From Boswellia sacra (Eukaryota; Streptophyta; Magnoliopsida; Sapindales; Burseraceae), in assembly GCA_013180625.2 (NCBI GenBank), contig SNVD02013330.1, forward strand, positions 1 through 64,000: a stretch of DNA of 64,000 nucleotides, in the 5' to 3' direction. A program made the translations under genes and the position numbers. Position 1 is the stretch's first letter; each line of letters begins with the position of its first letter. Below, one piece after another: positions 60,569-64,000 of the stretch. The notes under the pieces are model-generated. The model saw only the letters and a program-made list of their open reading frames with translations. It was not told where the DNA came from and made no database searches.

Positions 60569-62999
60569 TGTTATAAATGAATAAAAGTTATTATTTGTAA
60601 ATTACCCAAGTGTGACTGTATCAATGACTAAAGTTTCAGAGCTTGTACATTGATGAAGTTTCTATATATATCTGAGACACAAATCTTTGTCATAGCTCAA
60701 AAACTAGTTCATGGCTTATAAACAAAAGCTAGGCACTTTGTTTGGATAAGGTTGTTGTGTCGTTTGTTTTCAATAGGGAAATGGTGAGTCTCTAACCATT
60801 TGAAGTGGATACTTCAAGACAAAGACACTTATACATTATCAATGCATTAAACATGGACCATGTAAAAATTATCCATTTGGTGAAAATATCGTGATCGAAT
60901 GTAAATTTCTATACCCGAGTACTAAAAGCATTCATACCTTAATCTTAAGTGCATAATGTCTCTCTAGTATATAGGTTATGGTCTTTGACTAGAATAAGAA
61001 GTGAGATCTAAAAGAGCAAGGTCAGTACCTAGGCTAGCTGGAATTGTAAGATCTATATGCTAGTAGACACTATACCATAAATATGGAATTTATGACTTTG
61101 AAAGGATTGCAAAATACCACTTTGATGGTTTTACAAGGTTTTATTTGAGAGAATCTTGGGCAAGTGTTTAAAGAAAATTTTTCATTAAATTGAGATTTAT
61201 TTTAATAAATCTCAACTCGTTTAAATAGTTTAAAACTAATATCAATGGCTCAAAATGTAGTTGGAAGGGTAACACATAAATTATACCTAGCTCCAATTAT
61301 TGGTATTCTATAAAGGATGGTTATGTAAACCCGATACTCAATTGATAGGGCTTAAAGAAATAATTTAATAAGATTAAATTATGAAGCTTTTTATAAAGAG
61401 TATTTAATTCAATAGTATAGTTTTAGACTTATAGTGGAATGAACCAAGTTAATAGGTGAGGTCCATTATAGTTATGAGATAACAACGTACTGGGTCAAAC
61501 TTATTGGAGCTTTTAATTAAATTTGTCAACCAAAGTCCCCTGGGTAGTTGATCAAAATTGTATGAACAAGGATTGGACTTGAGAAATTAATTATTTAATT
61601 TAATTAGGTCTATTAAAGAATAAGGCCCATGTAATAAATTAAATATATTTGACTAGTAAATGGGCTTATTATTTAATTAATTTGATTAATTAAATAATGG
61701 AGTATTTAGGCAAATTTAATTAATTATATTAATGGGCTTATATTTAATATGATTTGGATCTAATTAAGTGTTAAAAGCCCAATTAAAAACTTAATGAGAT
61801 TAAGTTTTTATATAATTAGAATTACTAGTTCTAGGAGCCCAAGAAAATTTGTTAGACTAAACCTAATAGGATTAGGGTTCCTAGTCAAAATGGGAACAGA
61901 GTCATAAAATGATAAATTAGGTTAGTGTTATGATATAGTTTTCTAGTGAACAAGGAACAAGCTGTTACTATACATGAGTACTGTTCACATAGTTACTGTT
62001 TAGTGACACTGTTCATCAATGACTACTCACGAGAAACTGTTCACCAACCATTGTTCATTCCTCATTATTTGTGAATCGCTATTCATTCGACATAGTCTAG
62101 TGATTTTAAGACGACCGCACATCTCGCTCAAGCAGTTTTTAGTAATATCTCGGAACTGAAGTGGTGAGAAAGCAAATCAAAATTTTGAAGCTTGTGCTCA
62201 CAAGATCTTGGTCCTAGAGGCTATTCCACAGTCTTGAAGTATTCAGATTTGGCACTGGACTCCTACAAAGCCCATGTTCCTCTTGTACCCATATTACAAT
62301 AGCCCATCCAAGGCCTAACATGTTTACTTTCATTCCTATGCTACCCTTGGGTTGGTGCACATAGAAAGCTACCCAATCCCAAGTCCCATGCAATTCGACC
62401 ATTAACCCAAAATCACAATCCATATAAGCTAGTCATCATCCAAGCACAATTTAATCACGTATACTTATCAATTAACGATAGGAATGAATCAAACACATAT
62501 AATATAATTAAGCACGAGTACATGAATATGCTCATGATAATACATGAATCCAATAAACATAACCACATAGTGCATAAACCATCCATTGGACTAGATCATA
62601 TACCATGCAAAGTAATCACCATCTATGTATCAATGCATAAGGCATATCCTCTAACAAATCATGAAAACCATATAAACCATACATTATGTATACACTAAAG
62701 TGGCACAATTCCTATAACAACTTACTACACATCTAATGTTTTTCTTGATTCCATATAACAATAATCCACCCAAGGCCTAACATTAGAAGCACCATGCCCT
62801 ATCCCCCTTAAGACCACATCTAAGTGGCTTGCATAAGGTCTGACATATCACTATCCAAAGCCGTCACATATATAAGAAAGATACACCAAAAATATCAATT
62901 ATAGACCCTTAAGTAAATGCACACAAAATACCAAGAAACTCAAATCCTACAAGCAAACACAATTTCCAAGTAGAGATAGAAAATCTAGTGAGCAAAAGG
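60569..62999. other. repeat-derived intergenic DNA, no gene
   Basis: AT-rich. Around 61960-62090 there is a run of CTGTTCAC/CTGTTCATC-like words, typical of leaders of plant LTR elements. The phrase AGCCCATCCAAGGYCTAA occurs at 59040-59057 and 62301-62318, with a diverged form near 62766. The solo LTR therefore seems to lie in an older repeat of this kind. Confidence 0.4.
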
Positions 63000-63860
63000 T
63001 AACTTTGAAAATTAGTCAAGGGCTGCACAAAAACCCAATTTGAGTGACATCACTTGGAAATGAAAGCTTGTTAAGTGTGGAATAAGAAGAAAAAATATTG
63101 GATTTGCAAAACAACCTTCTATCTGATGTAGTTTTCTCAAAATATCCAAAGTGGTCGTTAAATAATGTGAAATTTTAGGATTTTGCAACAACTTTGAAAA
63201 ATCGTCAAAAATGGCACAAAAATGCTATTGAAGTGATCCAACTTGGAAAAACAAGAATAGTTTATTTTAAGGTAAAAATTTTGGTTTTTCAAGATCATTG
63301 TTCAATTGGTACAATTTTTCAAAAATGTATAACTTGTTTGACCAAATAACAAAAATTTAATTTTCAACAAGCATCTTAGAAAATTCACCAAAAATTCAAA
63401 TCAAGGTCAAATGCAACTAAACCAGTGTAAAACAAAGCTTGACGTGTCTATTTTCCAAAACCATAAAGAGATTTCTAGGAAAACACATCAAGGAATACTA
63501 GTTTTAAAAAATGTGTAGTTGGCTCGGATGAATAACAAAAATTTCATATTCAAGCACACAAATTTGGAAATTCACCAAAAATTTGTTTCAAAGCCAAATT
63601 CATTGCAACTAATGGCATTTCAAAGCTTGATATGTCTATTTTCTAAATCAAGAACGAATTTCACACTCATTCACTAATGTAGTTTCAGAAAATCATGTAA
63701 CTAGTTCAGATGAACAGTAAATTCTAGTTTTCAAATCTATCTTCAAAAATCCATTTCCAATCAAAATCCAATAAAATCAATGGAAAATCAAAGATAAACA
63801 TGTCTAATTTCTAAAACAAAAAAGAGATTCCCAAAAGTGTAAGTCACATGTGCAGTATTT
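63000..63860. repeat. diverged tandem repeats of about 170-190 bp
   Basis: CAAAGCTTGACGTGTCTATT at 63433 recurs at 63621 and, changed, at 63789. AACTTTGAAAAWYGTCAA at 63001 recurs at 63189. The ATAACAAAAATTT...AAATTCACCAAAAATT block repeats with the same spacing. The units are too diverged to be a young array. Length is close to a nucleosome repeat. Confidence 0.6.
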
Positions 63861-64000
63861 CACATGAATACAACACAGTCTCAAGTAACCAAGCTCACTA
63901 TCAAGCTTAATTTTATCTTTCCATAACCATAACACAATACACAACATCATAGCAACAAAATATAATGCAAAATCAGTTCAACAACATGCAAGATAAGCTC
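63861..64000. other. end of window, no feature seen
   Basis: AT-rich sequence with no coding signal, probably the continuation of the repeat-derived region. Confidence 0.4.

Overview
This 64 kb window is plant nuclear DNA, most likely from a woody core eudicot (a Citrus-like genome is my guess, not proven). It has AT-rich intergenic DNA, GT-AG introns, plant-specific families (a clade of glutamate-receptor-like channels, a group E bZIP factor, RABA1) and plant LTR retrotransposons. No rRNA, CRISPR array or bacterial-type operon was seen, and no tRNA gene was recognised, although I could not scan for tRNAs exhaustively.

Layout. 1-12367: a Ty3/gypsy element of Athila-like type on the minus strand, cut by the left window edge. 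It has both LTRs, a tRNA-Asp-type primer site, decayed gag-pol and, between integrase and the 3' LTR, two host-gene-like pseudogenes: a LOG cytokinin-activating enzyme and an unrecognised protein. It is nested in a Ty1/copia gag-pro remnant (12368-13661). 16107-20159: an apparently intact glutamate-receptor-like gene in five exons. 20192-28220: a second, pol-less gypsy element with a TATAT target duplication. It starts 32 bp after the receptor stop codon and carries a decayed copy of the same LOG sequence. 30494-32468: a bZIP34/61-like gene (minus, 4 exons). 35959-39319: two related foldback-type elements with long inverted arms and internal tandem repeats. 40995-46257: homogentisate 1,2-dioxygenase (minus, 9 exons). 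47776-50514: a RABA1-type small GTPase (plus, 2 exons). 51150-52001: an F-box/LRR protein (minus). 53-64 kb: nested repeats with no intact gene, including a solo LTR of the first element's family in the opposite orientation with a perfect ATTAT duplication.

The host genes are unrelated single-copy-type genes and do not form a cluster. The most interesting feature is a retrotransposon lineage that appears to have carried a spliced LOG-like gene in the slot where Athila-like elements usually have an env-like ORF. Two related elements of different age in this window hold it, and one holds a second cargo.

All exon joins were checked by hand for GT/AG borders and reading phase. All homology statements come from recognition of motifs, not from database searches.
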